Shown: positions 55,214 through 64,000 of the stretch, piece by piece
Position numbering within the stretch: position 1 is the stretch's first letter
How the letters are laid out: the number at the start of each line of letters is the position of its first letter
Source of the DNA: Globodera rostochiensis
Lineage: Eukaryota; Nematoda; Chromadorea; Rhabditida; Heteroderidae
DNA length: 64,000 bases
NCBI GenBank assembly: GCA_018350325.1
Contig: JAEVLN010000007.1
Span: 2,075,109-2,139,108, forward strand
Direction of reading: 5' to 3'
Program-made: the position numbers and the translations under genes
Notes under the pieces: generated by a model
What the model was told of the DNA's origin: nothing
Seen by the model: only the letters and a program-made list of their open reading frames with translations
Databases searched by the model: none

Positions 55214-55829
55214 TCACTTTCTAAATGCCGTCGGCGGCAATTTGAATTTGAAATTCGGGCCAAAATTCGCTTCAATTTTGTCGCCAGGTTCATACAACGT
55301 AACGCAAGGAAACAATTCGACGCCAAAATTGACAAACAAACCGGCAGTTTCTGTAAAATAACGCAAGGAAATATATTTAAAATTGAAATTGCAAATATTT
55401 TAAATTTTTTTTTCCTTTCTCATCCAAACGCTGTCCATTTTTTGTGTAAATAATTTGGCGAGACGCCAAATTGACGCCGCATCCGATGACGTCGCCGACG
55501 CTAAACGAAGGCTTTCCACCGATGAAAGGACGTCCATTCGAGTAGGAACATCCCTCAGCCTCGTGACCCCAAAATTGGCCCCAGCTGTCATATGCGTAAG
55601 TGCCTTCGTAAACTCCAACCCGTTCGTTCAACGGCATTTCTTTCGGCGCAAGTCCAATGTAAATACCGCTAAATTTTATTTTTGTTAAAGGAAAATGCTT
55701 CTAAAGCATTTCAAAGCTCAACAATTTATTTATTTACTTACCTTCCTTTCTCCAAGATGGCCACTTCGTAGTAAAAAGTGCCAGAATTCCCTTTTGGAAT
55801 TGGCCGTTCAGCGCGGACAGAGCGCCACG
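55214..55829 (-). pseudogene. SPRY fragment, copy K (exons 11-13)
   Basis: Exons 55742-55829 ([11 protein letters not shown]), 55434-55678 ([39 protein letters not shown]) and 55214-55350 (TAGLFVNFGVELFPCVTLYE ... [12 protein letters not shown]). The exon 12 donor is AT in place of GT (TTGG then ATGAGA), so normal splicing to exon 13 is lost and the frame would read through to a stop. No exon 10 or earlier domain upstream. A 5'-truncated copy. Confidence 0.65.
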
Positions 55830-56121
55830 CTGAAAAGAAGTTAATTCAAAAATTTTGTGAATTCTTTTAAAACTTATTTTAAAAATACGGTATTGGAATG
55901 GGAAGGGCCGGCGGGTGCCGATAGGCGCCGCCGAGAAAATTTTAAAAGCAAAATCCCGATTCCGGTCCCGATCCCAGGTTTCTGAAAAATCGGAATCCCG
56001 GTTCACGTCCCGGTCGGACCGGGACTAACCGGGAATAATACATCCCTAAGAATAGGATTTTTAAGCGCATAATTCTTTTGGTGCAGTGGTGACTTTTTTC
56101 AAAGTCAATTAAATCAAAGGG

Positions 56122-56319
56122 TTTTGATATCATTCGAAAGCTTACAATTAGTAAAAACTATCAACAAGCAAAAGCTAATGATTGGACAATCTGAAAAAAG
56201 TTACAGCTAAAGAAGTTAAATTTTAAGCTTTACTGGCCATTCTTTTTTGAAATTTGTCCATGACTAGCTTTAGCTTGTGATAGTTTCTACTAATTGTAAG
56301 CTTTCGAATAATATCAAAA
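56122..56319. mobile_element. Foldback MITE, about 198 bp
   Basis: Inverted ends of about 42 bp starting TTTTGATATCATTCGAAAGC, with two mismatches. The loop contains a second nested inverted stretch (AGCTAATGA / TAGCTTTAGCTTG). No coding content. I could not fix a target duplication. Confidence 0.55.
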
Positions 56320-56679
56320 ATAATTTTCAGATTTATTTAATTAGATCACCGGGGGAAATCATTGATATCGGAGATGTGTGGTTCGATTTGGCTGAAATTT
56401 TGCATGGTGATAAAGTTCCAGGGGTATCACAAACAAATGTTGAAGGAATTTTCATGCAGTTGGAGGGGTAAAAGTGATAAAGCATGCTTTTGCGTGTTGG
56501 GTTTGGAGAAAGGGCACAACTAGACAAAATTTGGGTTCGATTGGTATATAATATGTGAAGGTAGGTCTAACTTGTGATAGACTTATGCTGCGGACAAATT
56601 GTCGAAAAATCGGACTTTTTTTGGGGTGTTTTGGGAGAAATTCACAAAAATAAGCCGAAAGTTTACAAAAAAATTTTGA

Positions 56680-57085
56680 TACTCTCTCTTTTTAGCACAC
56701 TATTTCTTCAAAAAAGAAAATTTTCAAAAAAGTAACAAAAACAATTTTTAGATGGGGCGCGTTATGTCCAAATTACTCTCGTCGTCTGACTCTCTCTTTT
56801 TAGCACACTATTTCTTCAAAAAAGAAAATTTTCAAAAAAGTAACAAAAAACAATTTTTAGATGGGGTGCGTTATGTCCAAATTACTCTCGTCGTCTGACT
56901 CTCTCTTTTTAGCACACTATTTCTTCAAAAAATAAAATTTTCAAAAAAGTAACAAAAACAATTTTTAGATGGGGTGCGTTATGTCCAAATTACTCTCGTC
57001 GTCTGACTCTCTCTTTTTAGCACACTATTTCTTCAAAAAATAAAATTTTCAAAAAAGTAGCTAAAACAATTTTAGATGGGGTGCG
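56680..57085. repeat. 109-bp satellite, inverted array of four units
   Basis: Reverse complement of the 37.85 kb satellite; the marker ACTCTCGTCGTCTGAC recurs at about 56774, 56884 and 56992 with a terminal partial unit. It is followed at 57090-57170 by a CCGGTCCCGGTCGGG-rich fragment related to the 3310 MITE. Confidence 0.85.
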
Positions 57086-57723
57086 TTGATTTCCAACAAA
57101 AACCGGGACCGTGATTCCAAAACCGGGAATTTCCCGACCGGTCCCGGTCGGGATCCCGGTCCCGACCTACTTTACTTTATGCCATAGAAATATATATATT
57201 TTCACTCTTTATTTGTTGCACTTTGTTTCGCCCGGCCGATTTTGCCCGCCCTTCCCGTATGGCCAATACGGTGCACATAGTCCTCGAAATCAAATTTTTA
57301 AATTTATAAGCAAAATGTCACTTTATGGGCTTCTAGGCGAAATGAACAGCAGCGAACTCAATATCGAGACATTACTTCAAGACTCGAGACCAAGACTACT
57401 GAGATCCGAAACCGAGGGTGCCGGGCCGGGCTTTTTTTAAATTTTGGTCTCTAGTTTATAGCTAATCAAAGTATTCGGTGTTTTCAGATTTTTACCATGG
57501 CTATCCAAGTGAAAGTATAAGTATTACAAACATTTGCAGAGTGAAGCTCAAAATGCCAAACAATAATAGCAACAAAGTAGTTTAACAGAATAACAATTGA
57601 GAACATTGAGTGAGTAATCGAAAATGATGATCTTCGGGAATTAACAGAATAACAATTGAGAACAGTGAGTGAGTAATCGAAAATGATGATCTTCGGGAAT
57701 CTTTTGGATCATTGTGCACAATT

Positions 57724-58048
57724 CTATTTTCTCGGCTTTTTCCCTTTTTTCGTTGCGCTTTTACCTTTCGATGAGCTCGGTTTTTTCGGCCTGACCACCG
57801 AATAAAGATCTCTCTCATTGTCTTGCGAATTTCCCCCCAAAAAAATTCGTAGAATGTCAAAGTTAGTGGATGAATTTAATGGGGATGATTGATTGGACGG
57901 CTGATATGGGAATGCTGAAAATGATGATGTGCCCGGCATTGGGGCTTCCTGATACGGCATTGCGCCACCGTAATACGACGATGAGCCTGGTAAATGGTAT
58001 TTGATGAGACTGGCACCCAAAATTGGAAGGGGGGCGGTAAATTGCTCT
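57724..58048 (-). CDS. MPYQ-type protein, last exon
   Basis: The minus-strand frame opens after a CACAG acceptor (58049) and runs about 107 residues to TAG: EQFTAPLPILGASLIKYH, SSYYGGAMPYQEAPMPGTSS, FPYQPSNQSSPLN, LGGNSQDNERDLYSVV and a Lys-rich end KGKSATKKGKKPRK. It aligns with the gene at 26959 (SSHYDGVMPYQQVPPM; SGDNLQNNEGSLQSMV) and confirms that gene's reading frame. The first exon was not located. A 55-bp tandem duplication lies just downstream (57590-57700). Function unknown. Confidence 0.5.
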
Positions 58049-58551
58049 CTGTGAGAAAAAATAAAAATAGCAAAATTCATCCCAGACTTATAGTTAGGCC
58101 TAAGCCTAACCCCCAAGCCAGAGTGGGTTAGGCCTAAGCCTAACGAACCCCAAGTCTCTAACTTTTGCCCTGTTAATTTTAATTCAGTCCAAAAATATTT
58201 TTAATCGGAAATAATTTCTTTAAAAATTGTTTACTCCTCCATAGACACTCACCGAATGTTATAAAAAATCATTTACATAATCGGGGTTCGAACCACCAGA
58301 ATTTTATTTGTTTTCTCATGGAGAGCAATTTTCCAAAAATTGTCGGAGAGCAATTTACCTAGACTCATTGGGAGAGTCTTTTTAAATTAAACCCCCGAAA
58401 TTTACATTCGGGATTTTTTTTAATTTTAATCTAATCATTAATTAGTTAATGTTTTAATCTTCATCACTTTCATTCTCCACATTGAGACCGGTAAAATAAA
58501 ATTGTCGGGAAAGGAAATTTCAAGAAAAAGAAATCCCGATAGTGGATGAAT

Positions 58552-58954
58552 TTAATGGGGCTTAATCGCCCCTTGATGTCCATGCGCTTTTACCTTTTTT
58601 TGATGCGCAGCTGCCTAAACCATGAAAAAACAAATTAGTACTCAAGAACAGATTTACTCTTAATCGAAAAGTTGTTTTTGTTTTTTTTTTAGGAAAAGTA
58701 TTTAGCAAAGATACCTCAATTATAGTTAGGTAATTTTTCAGCGTATGTATGCACATTTTGAATCCTATATCGTCCAACTTCTTTAACAACTCTTGCGGCG
58801 CAAATATTTTTTTGTTTTGTTTATCATAATGCTGTCCAACCAAAAACATGGCATTTAATTTGAATTTTTCAAGGTTAAACTTTCTCTTAACGCAATAACC
58901 ATTGTTTAGAAAGCAACTGAATGTTAGAGTTAACAAATAAAGTAATGCACGCAT
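58552..58954 (-). CDS. Small secreted protein, 100 residues
   Basis: Exons 58715-58954 and 58552-58614, phase 0, GT-AG. It starts MRALLYLLTLTFSCFLNNGYC, a clear signal peptide. The mature part is basic and helical-looking (VKRKFNLEKFKLNAMFLVGQ, APQELLKKLDDIGFKMCIHT), ending in a His/Lys tail (AAAHQKKVKAHGHQGAIKPH). Upstream at 59.26-59.75 kb lies a decayed copy of the effector-type promoter with 12 TGGCAT hexamers in the same transcriptional direction. Family unknown; an effector role is inference. Confidence 0.6.
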
Positions 58955-59199
58955 CTGAAAAATGTTTTGTAGGGAATATAAAGCAGTTATAATCGTTTTG
59001 GACGATAAATTTTCACTTTTGACCTTTTTAAGTTTTCAATTCGGAGAATCACTGGCGAAAACGGGTGCTCAAGCAGTAATGATGCTCGAGATCATCCGTC
59101 TCGGGTGTCCTCGACTCGAGAAAAGTCTCGGGCTTTTTGGATATTGTATCGGTTTGAGTTTCGGGGCCAATCTTACAGTTTTTTATGAATGGGAATAAT

Positions 59200-59745
59200 A
59201 TGATATGAATTCTCTGCGTGAATAGAAATCAGCCCAGGAATTTTCAAAATGACGGGCTCTAATAACAATAAAGAAAAGGTTTAAATGATGCTTTTGCTGC
59301 ATTGTCCACCGCTTTTATACGGCTTTCAATCGCTGGCTTAGAATGTGATTTTATCGAAGGATGATGGATAAGCCTTAGAAATAGCATTAGAAACGAAAAG
59401 AGTGAAGGCGATGCGAGGCCATTGTTGGTTGGCATTTGCGTGAAACCCAAATTTTTGGCATTTGCGTGAAGTTCAAATTTGGCATTTGCATGAAGCCCAA
59501 ATTTTTGGCATTTGCGTGAAGCCCAAATTTGGCATTTGCGTGAAGCCCAAATTTAACATTTGCATGAAGCCCAAATTTTTGGCATTTGCGTGAAGCCCAA
59601 ATTTAGCATTTGCATGAAGCCCAAATTTTTGGCATTTGCGTGAAGCCCAAATTTGGCATTTGCGTAAGCCCAATTTTTTGGCATTTGCGTAAACCCCAAA
59701 TTTGGCATTTGCGAAAAGCCCAAATTTGGCATTGGCATGATTTTG
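59200..59745 (-). promoter_or_regulatory. Decayed promoter module with TGGCAT tandem array
   Basis: Homologous to the promoters of copies C and E: CACCGCTTTTATACGGCTTT at 59307-59326 (TATAAAA on minus at 59313-59319) and the AGCATTAGAAACGAAAAGAG block. The linker-exon start CACGCAGAGAATTC remains near 59210, but no signal-peptide exon. Beyond it, 59430-59740 is a tandem array of 22-31 bp units (TTTGGCATTTGCGTGAAGCCC type) holding 12 copies of TGGCAT. Confidence 0.6.
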
Positions 59746-59749
59746 GCCC

Positions 59750-60600
59750 TTCTCATCGATTATTTTATTATATTTCATTATACATCTTACGTCGACAAAA
59801 ATTATATGACAAAGTGCTGTCGTAGTAAGTAGTGACATTGGCTCACTCTGGACTCCCCTCCCGGTTCCCCTTTTGTACGCGGACCGGGATAATGTAGTCT
59901 TTAGCTGGGAGATAGATAGGGCCAACAATGGGACGTACAGCTTTCCTGATCGAGCGGGGAAGTAAGGTTCACATCTCGGCCAATATGCGTAGAATGAAAA
60001 GGGTCGGGAACGGAGGTGAGAGTTGAGCGGAGGGAGGAACCGCCCCTTGGGATAAAAGAGATCGGCGACAATGATTGGTGGTAGCCCCAGGGCAAAGAAT
60101 GAGTGTGATCAGATTATATGTGTCGGTAGCATTGGGTTGTTTATGCCACACCCTCACAATTAATTTGGCATTCGCATGATTGTGGCCTTTCTCAGCCACT
60201 ACCGTCTCGCCACTACCGTCCCGCTACTACCGTCCCGCCACAGCTAAAGAAAGTTATGATTCGGCGCGACAAGTTGGCAGATTTCCATAGCTCCACTTTT
60301 AAGTTGAAGCTTCAACAATAAAGAGTTTATGAAAAATGCTAATTTATTTGATTTTCTTAATTAATAAAATGTTTTAAACTTGTCGGCGCCCAAGTTAACC
60401 CTACCCGAGTCAAATTTGCCGCGCCAAAACGGCACGGCACCAAACTGTCCGGTTTTTATGACGGAACTCCGTGGCCAAGAAGACGGGACTTGAATAAATT
60501 TGATTAATTCTGGGCCTTTCGTTTCAGACAGGCATTAGAAAAAGCTTCTGTTGGATGGGTCCTTTGGGGTTTCGTAAAATGTGCCACGAAAATAGAAATT
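59750..60600. other. Spacer, no gene seen
   Basis: Contains a GCCACTACCGTCCCG repeat near 60200-60240 and, from 60300, the upstream flank of the duplicated promoter module (also at 25540-25690 and 34440-34560). Confidence 0.45.
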
Positions 60601-61013
60601 TAGAGGATGCCCAAAAGTTCCACGTCACCTCACCCGCTTAAAGCAGCCCCTGTGATATGCAAAGTGCAATTCAGATTTATCGACCAATATCTCTGCTTCT
60701 GTGGCCATTTACTCTGCCTAGGGGCGCTTTTTCCATACAATACATTAGCCGTAATGCTTTAACCCCCCCCCCCCCCAAAATTGGCATAAACGGGGGGGGG
60801 CCCCAAATGCCACGACATTTCTTGCATATTCTTTGTTGGATAAGGCAATCTTTTCGTAAATGCCAACGCATTCTCTCGCGTCCCCTCCACTCTCTTCGTT
60901 GACAATGCTATTTTGAAACAAAGGCACTTCTACGCCTGCGATTAAAGGCGTATAAAAGCGGTGGCATGCAGCTAATAGCCATCATTCAAAACCATTTTAT
61001 TAATTGCCTCAAA
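60600..61013 (+). promoter_or_regulatory. Promoter of copy M: TATA box and ATGCCA hexamers
   Basis: TATAAAA at 60951-60957, 57 bp before the ATG. ATGCCA/TGGCAT at 60782, 60807, 60860 and 60962. A G/C homopolymer at 60764-60798 marks the spot where the copies differ most. Confidence 0.65.
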
Positions 61014-63682
61014 ATGCCCACTTTTCTCTTCTTGGCCGCAATTTACTTGCTTGTGGCCGCTTCCACTCTGCTGGTGACGGGTCAGAAAAAATTCATTGAA
61101 TATTAAAATTTTGGCGCAATATTTTATCTCTTTCAGTGTGTGGGGTGACTAACAAAAAGTTTATGTAAATATCGAAATTTTTAACTTAACTTACTCACGT
61201 AGAGAATTCAGATGCATCGCCGCCGCCAAACACAAACACCAAACTCGGAAAAGGACCATCCAGTTCTGGAAAAGCTGAACCAAACACAGGTAACACTGAA
61301 AAATAATAATTGTCTATTTATTTTTAGATTAATATCGAATTAATAGATTTTTTCGATACGATATTTCGATAAAATATCGTCGAAAAAACCCCGATATATC
61401 GCGATATTTTTTCGCAAATTTTTTTTTGAACCAATATGCAAAAAACGTCATACACACAATTAAGCATTTTGCTTCGTAATTTCGGAAATTTTTCAAAAAA
61501 AATTTGGTTTATATGAGCGCGGAGGATGTCCGGCGGTGAAAATAGGCGCCGCCGGAGGGATTTTTAAAAAATTGGCAACCTTTGTTAAGAAATTTAAAGC
61601 AAAAATTCAAAAAGATGCGATGAATTTTCTAAAAAAAAATTTAGCGGTGACCGGAAAATGCGTCAGTGATTATTAAAAGTCGAGAAAAAAGTGTTTTTAT
61701 CGGAGCTTAGGGCTTAGACTACAATTCTAACATTCATTTCTGCCGATTTCGAGCCTCGAACCAAATTCGAACAATTTTTCAAAATTCCAAATTTTACAAA
61801 AATCCATTTTGGTCTCAAAATCATTCAAAAGTATGAATTCGATTATTACTTTCGTTGTAAAGTGTCTCGAATCCCACCCAAGTCAAAACTTCCCGAATCT
61901 CCTAACGTCTTGGGCTAAGCCTAAGCTAGGCTTACGCTATGCTTAGGGTTAAGCTATGCTTAGGCTTGGGTCTAAGCCTAACAAACCCCAAGCCAGGTTG
62001 GCTTAAGCCTAAGCCTAACAAACCCCAAGCCAGGTTGGCTTAGGCCTAAGCTAGGCATAGGTCCAGTACTGGACCGAATCGGCAATCGTGGTGGGCTTTG
62101 GACGAGTTAGCCGCCAAACTTGATTTTTGGAAATTTAAATTTTTGACCAAATGTTCGGATTCTGGTTCGGGGTTGGGAATTGGTTGTAACAGAGGTCAGA
62201 ATCGGATTTTTAGACCCCAAAAACCTCCAGAAACATGTTTTGCATGAACATTTAATAATCACTGACGCATTTTCCACTGACGCATTTTCCGGGAGCCACT
62301 CAAGCGGGTTCGAACCCAGTAGCAACATCCAACTTGTCAAAAAGACAAACCACTAAACCATTGATTTAATTGGGTGATATCACTAAAAAGGGACTGTAAT
62401 TTTTTGTCAAAAAGTTCGTCTCAAAGAAAATTCAAGTAAATCAATATAATCCATTACAATTGTGATACATTTTTTGAGTGAACAAACGCGATAAAATATC
62501 GCAACTTTTCGATACGATATTTTGATAAATATCGGTATCGAAAAATCGAATTAATAGTTTTTCTCCGATACTATATTTCGATACAAATATCGCGTTATAT
62601 CGCGATATATATCGAAATATCGTATCGTGCCGAACACTAGTGGTGACTAACAAAAATGTATGTAAATATCGAAATATTTAACTTAACTTACTACGTAGAG
62701 AATTCAGATGCATCGCCACAAACCAACACAAAACTCATTCCTGGCAATGCTGAAACAAACGCAGGTAACACTGCGAAATAATAATTGTCTATAAATTAAT
62801 TTAAGCTTAGGAACATCATTTAAGCTCTCCAATTAACAAGGATTTTCGGAAGAAAAAAAAGTTTAATTTTTATAATAAAATGAATAAATCCCTAGTCAGT
62901 TTTATTTTCGTCATCTGAATATCATTTTGGTAAGCAAAAAGTACGTGTTTCCATGAAATAATAAATACAATTATTAGGGCTAACCCCTGACAATCAATGG
63001 GCTCCATGTCCCCCGAGTCCTGCGCGCTTTATTACCAGACCATTGCACGAACCCTTGATTGTCCAGTTTATTGAAGGGCAATTGGGTAAACATTGTTCTG
63101 TTAAAGTAATTTTAAAAAGGTTTATATAAAGAGATCACAAAATTTTGATTTAACTTCTTTTCAGTGAATCGCACTGTTTTAGCTGTTGGGCCAATTCCAA
63201 AAATTAATTCCGGCATTTTCTTCTTTGAAGTAGAAATATTAGCGAAAGGAAGGTAACTAGTATATTATAAAACATTGAAGTATGATTATATTTAGCATTG
63301 TTTCAATTGGACTTTGTACAGACAAAAAGCAATTTCTTCTAAAGTTCGGACCAGCTAGTATCGGCGACGTCATCGGATGCGGCCTAAATTTGGCAAAAAA
63401 AACCAAATTCTACACATTGAACAAACGGCGTTTGGGTGAGAAATAAAAATGTTAAAAATTAAAGAGAAATTCACTTTTAAGAAATACACTAAATTGTAAA
63501 TTGTTACCTAACTAATTTATGCGTTTTTATTGTTTGATTTTGCAGAATTTACCGATTCGTTTGTCCATTCTGCCGCCGACAATTGGTATCCATGCGTTTC
63601 GCTGAAAAATATTACCGACAAAATTGAAGCGAACTTTGGATCGAAAGAATTCAAATTCAACTTAGCCAATGAGAGAAAGTGA
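61014..63682 (+). CDS. Secreted SPRY protein (SPRYSEC-like), copy M
   Basis: Exons 61014-61080 ([20 protein letters not shown] signal peptide), 61203-61289 (linker 2a) and/or 62699-62764 (linker 2b), then SPRY exons 62978-63085, 63165-63252, 63296-63435, 63546-63682. Either linker, or both, keeps the frame (208, 201 or 230 residues). No BTB or BACK exons. The linker lacks the PRKKTK motif of C and E (ASPPPNTNTKLG). SPRY is shortened: exon 12 has lost its middle and reads SIGLCTDKKQ..., GDVIGCGLNLAKKTKFYTLN. The end is KIEANFGSKEFKFNLANERK. Signal peptide plus SPRY is the SPRYSEC layout of Globodera effectors; this copy suggests derivation from the BTB-BACK-SPRY form by deletion. Confidence 0.7.
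61290..62640. repeat. Insert between duplicated linker exons
   Basis: About 1.35 kb bounded by ATCGATATATCG-rich palindromic sequence (61330-61410 and 62480-62640). It includes the hairpin at 61535, TTAGGCTTAAGCC-rich sequence (61905-62060) and the tRNA-derived repeat at 62280-62365. It separates linker exons 2a and 2b. No gene. Confidence 0.55.
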
Positions 63683-64000
63683 AAAACGAGTATTTATGGT
63701 TATGCTGTATAGCGATTAGAACGGTTATCATTTTTTCGGTGTAGATCAAAGCATTTTAACAATTCATTTGTTTCTGAATTTGTCATTTAACTTTTAGGGG
63801 TTTACTATAAAATTCACTTTTTTGGTGTATTCAAATTCAACAACGGTCAACTACTTCTTTAGACAGGGAGGGATTAATCCGAAAACAGAACATTAATTTC
63901 AAATAAGGACACTCAAATCTTGACTTTTTCAGCAATTTCCATTCAACAGTTTTGGAATCGGATACTTTCTTTTTGTTATCACAATTCTAGGGTCACCATT
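63683..64000. other. Downstream of copy M, no gene seen
   Basis: AT-rich 3' flank of the SPRY gene; no further exon recognised before the window ends. Confidence 0.5.

Noticed and set aside
58270..58300. GGGGTTCGAACCACC motif as tRNA gene
   Set aside because: GGTTCGAACC is palindromic and no D or anticodon arm is visible around it.
59473..59928. Repeat frame NLGFTQMPNLGF
   Set aside because: Antisense reading of the TGGCAT promoter array; no start context or conserved flank, and unit lengths vary out of frame.

Overview
The window looks like nuclear DNA of a plant-parasitic cyst nematode, most likely Globodera or a close relative. It is AT-rich, with small exons, short introns and many small repeats. 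The dominant genes carry SPRY domains of the type seen in Globodera SPRYSEC/RBP effectors, BTB and BACK domains, and short secreted proteins. The species call is inference. I built all gene models by hand from conserved exon phases and splice signals; no transcripts were available.

The backbone is a family built from a fixed exon set: exon 1 = signal peptide; exon 2 = Ser/Lys-rich linker with a PRKKTK nuclear-localisation-like motif; exons 3-5 = BTB; exons 6-9 = BACK and its extension; exons 10-13 = SPRY. Two full 13-exon copies (C, 16914-20007 minus; E, 30974-33783 minus) add up in frame to 536 and 529 residues. Copy G (42111-44883 plus) is an intact BTB-BACK-SPRY gene without the signal peptide. 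Copy M (61014-63682 plus) has signal peptide, linker and a shortened SPRY but no BTB/BACK, which is SPRYSEC-like. Copy I (50452-52217 minus) is BTB-BACK only. Copies A, B, D, F, J, K and a fragment near 36 kb are broken or partial. A related gene, H (47181-49748 plus), joins coiled coil to SPRY, and 29191-30090 (minus) keeps only the coiled coil.

Signal-peptide copies share a TATA-containing promoter module rich in ATGCCA/TGGCAT hexamers, the published DOG-box motif of Globodera dorsal-gland effectors. A decayed fifth promoter at 59.3-59.75 kb has amplified the hexamer into a tandem array upstream of a small secreted protein gene.

Other genes: two paralogues of a secreted protein with 11-residue repeats, each bearing an NST sequon (13.6 kb full, 39.4 kb truncated); a cysteine-rich secreted protein (22.4-23.2 kb) and its 3' fragment (12.4-12.7 kb); two members of a low-complexity MPYQ-type family (27 kb, 57.7 kb); a Cys-rich plus EF-hand protein (40.2-40.8 kb); two small unidentified proteins (28.5 kb, 41.1 kb); and a decayed chemoreceptor-like 7TM gene (6.3-8.8 kb).

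The rest is duplicated spacer, a 109-bp satellite in two opposite arrays, and DNA-transposon fragments whose target duplications can be read directly: a pogo-like element with its empty site, a MULE-like element inside a tRNA-like repeat, and two hAT-like MITEs. The picture is of a rapidly shuffling effector-type locus where promoters, signal peptides and domain modules are copied and recombined as units.
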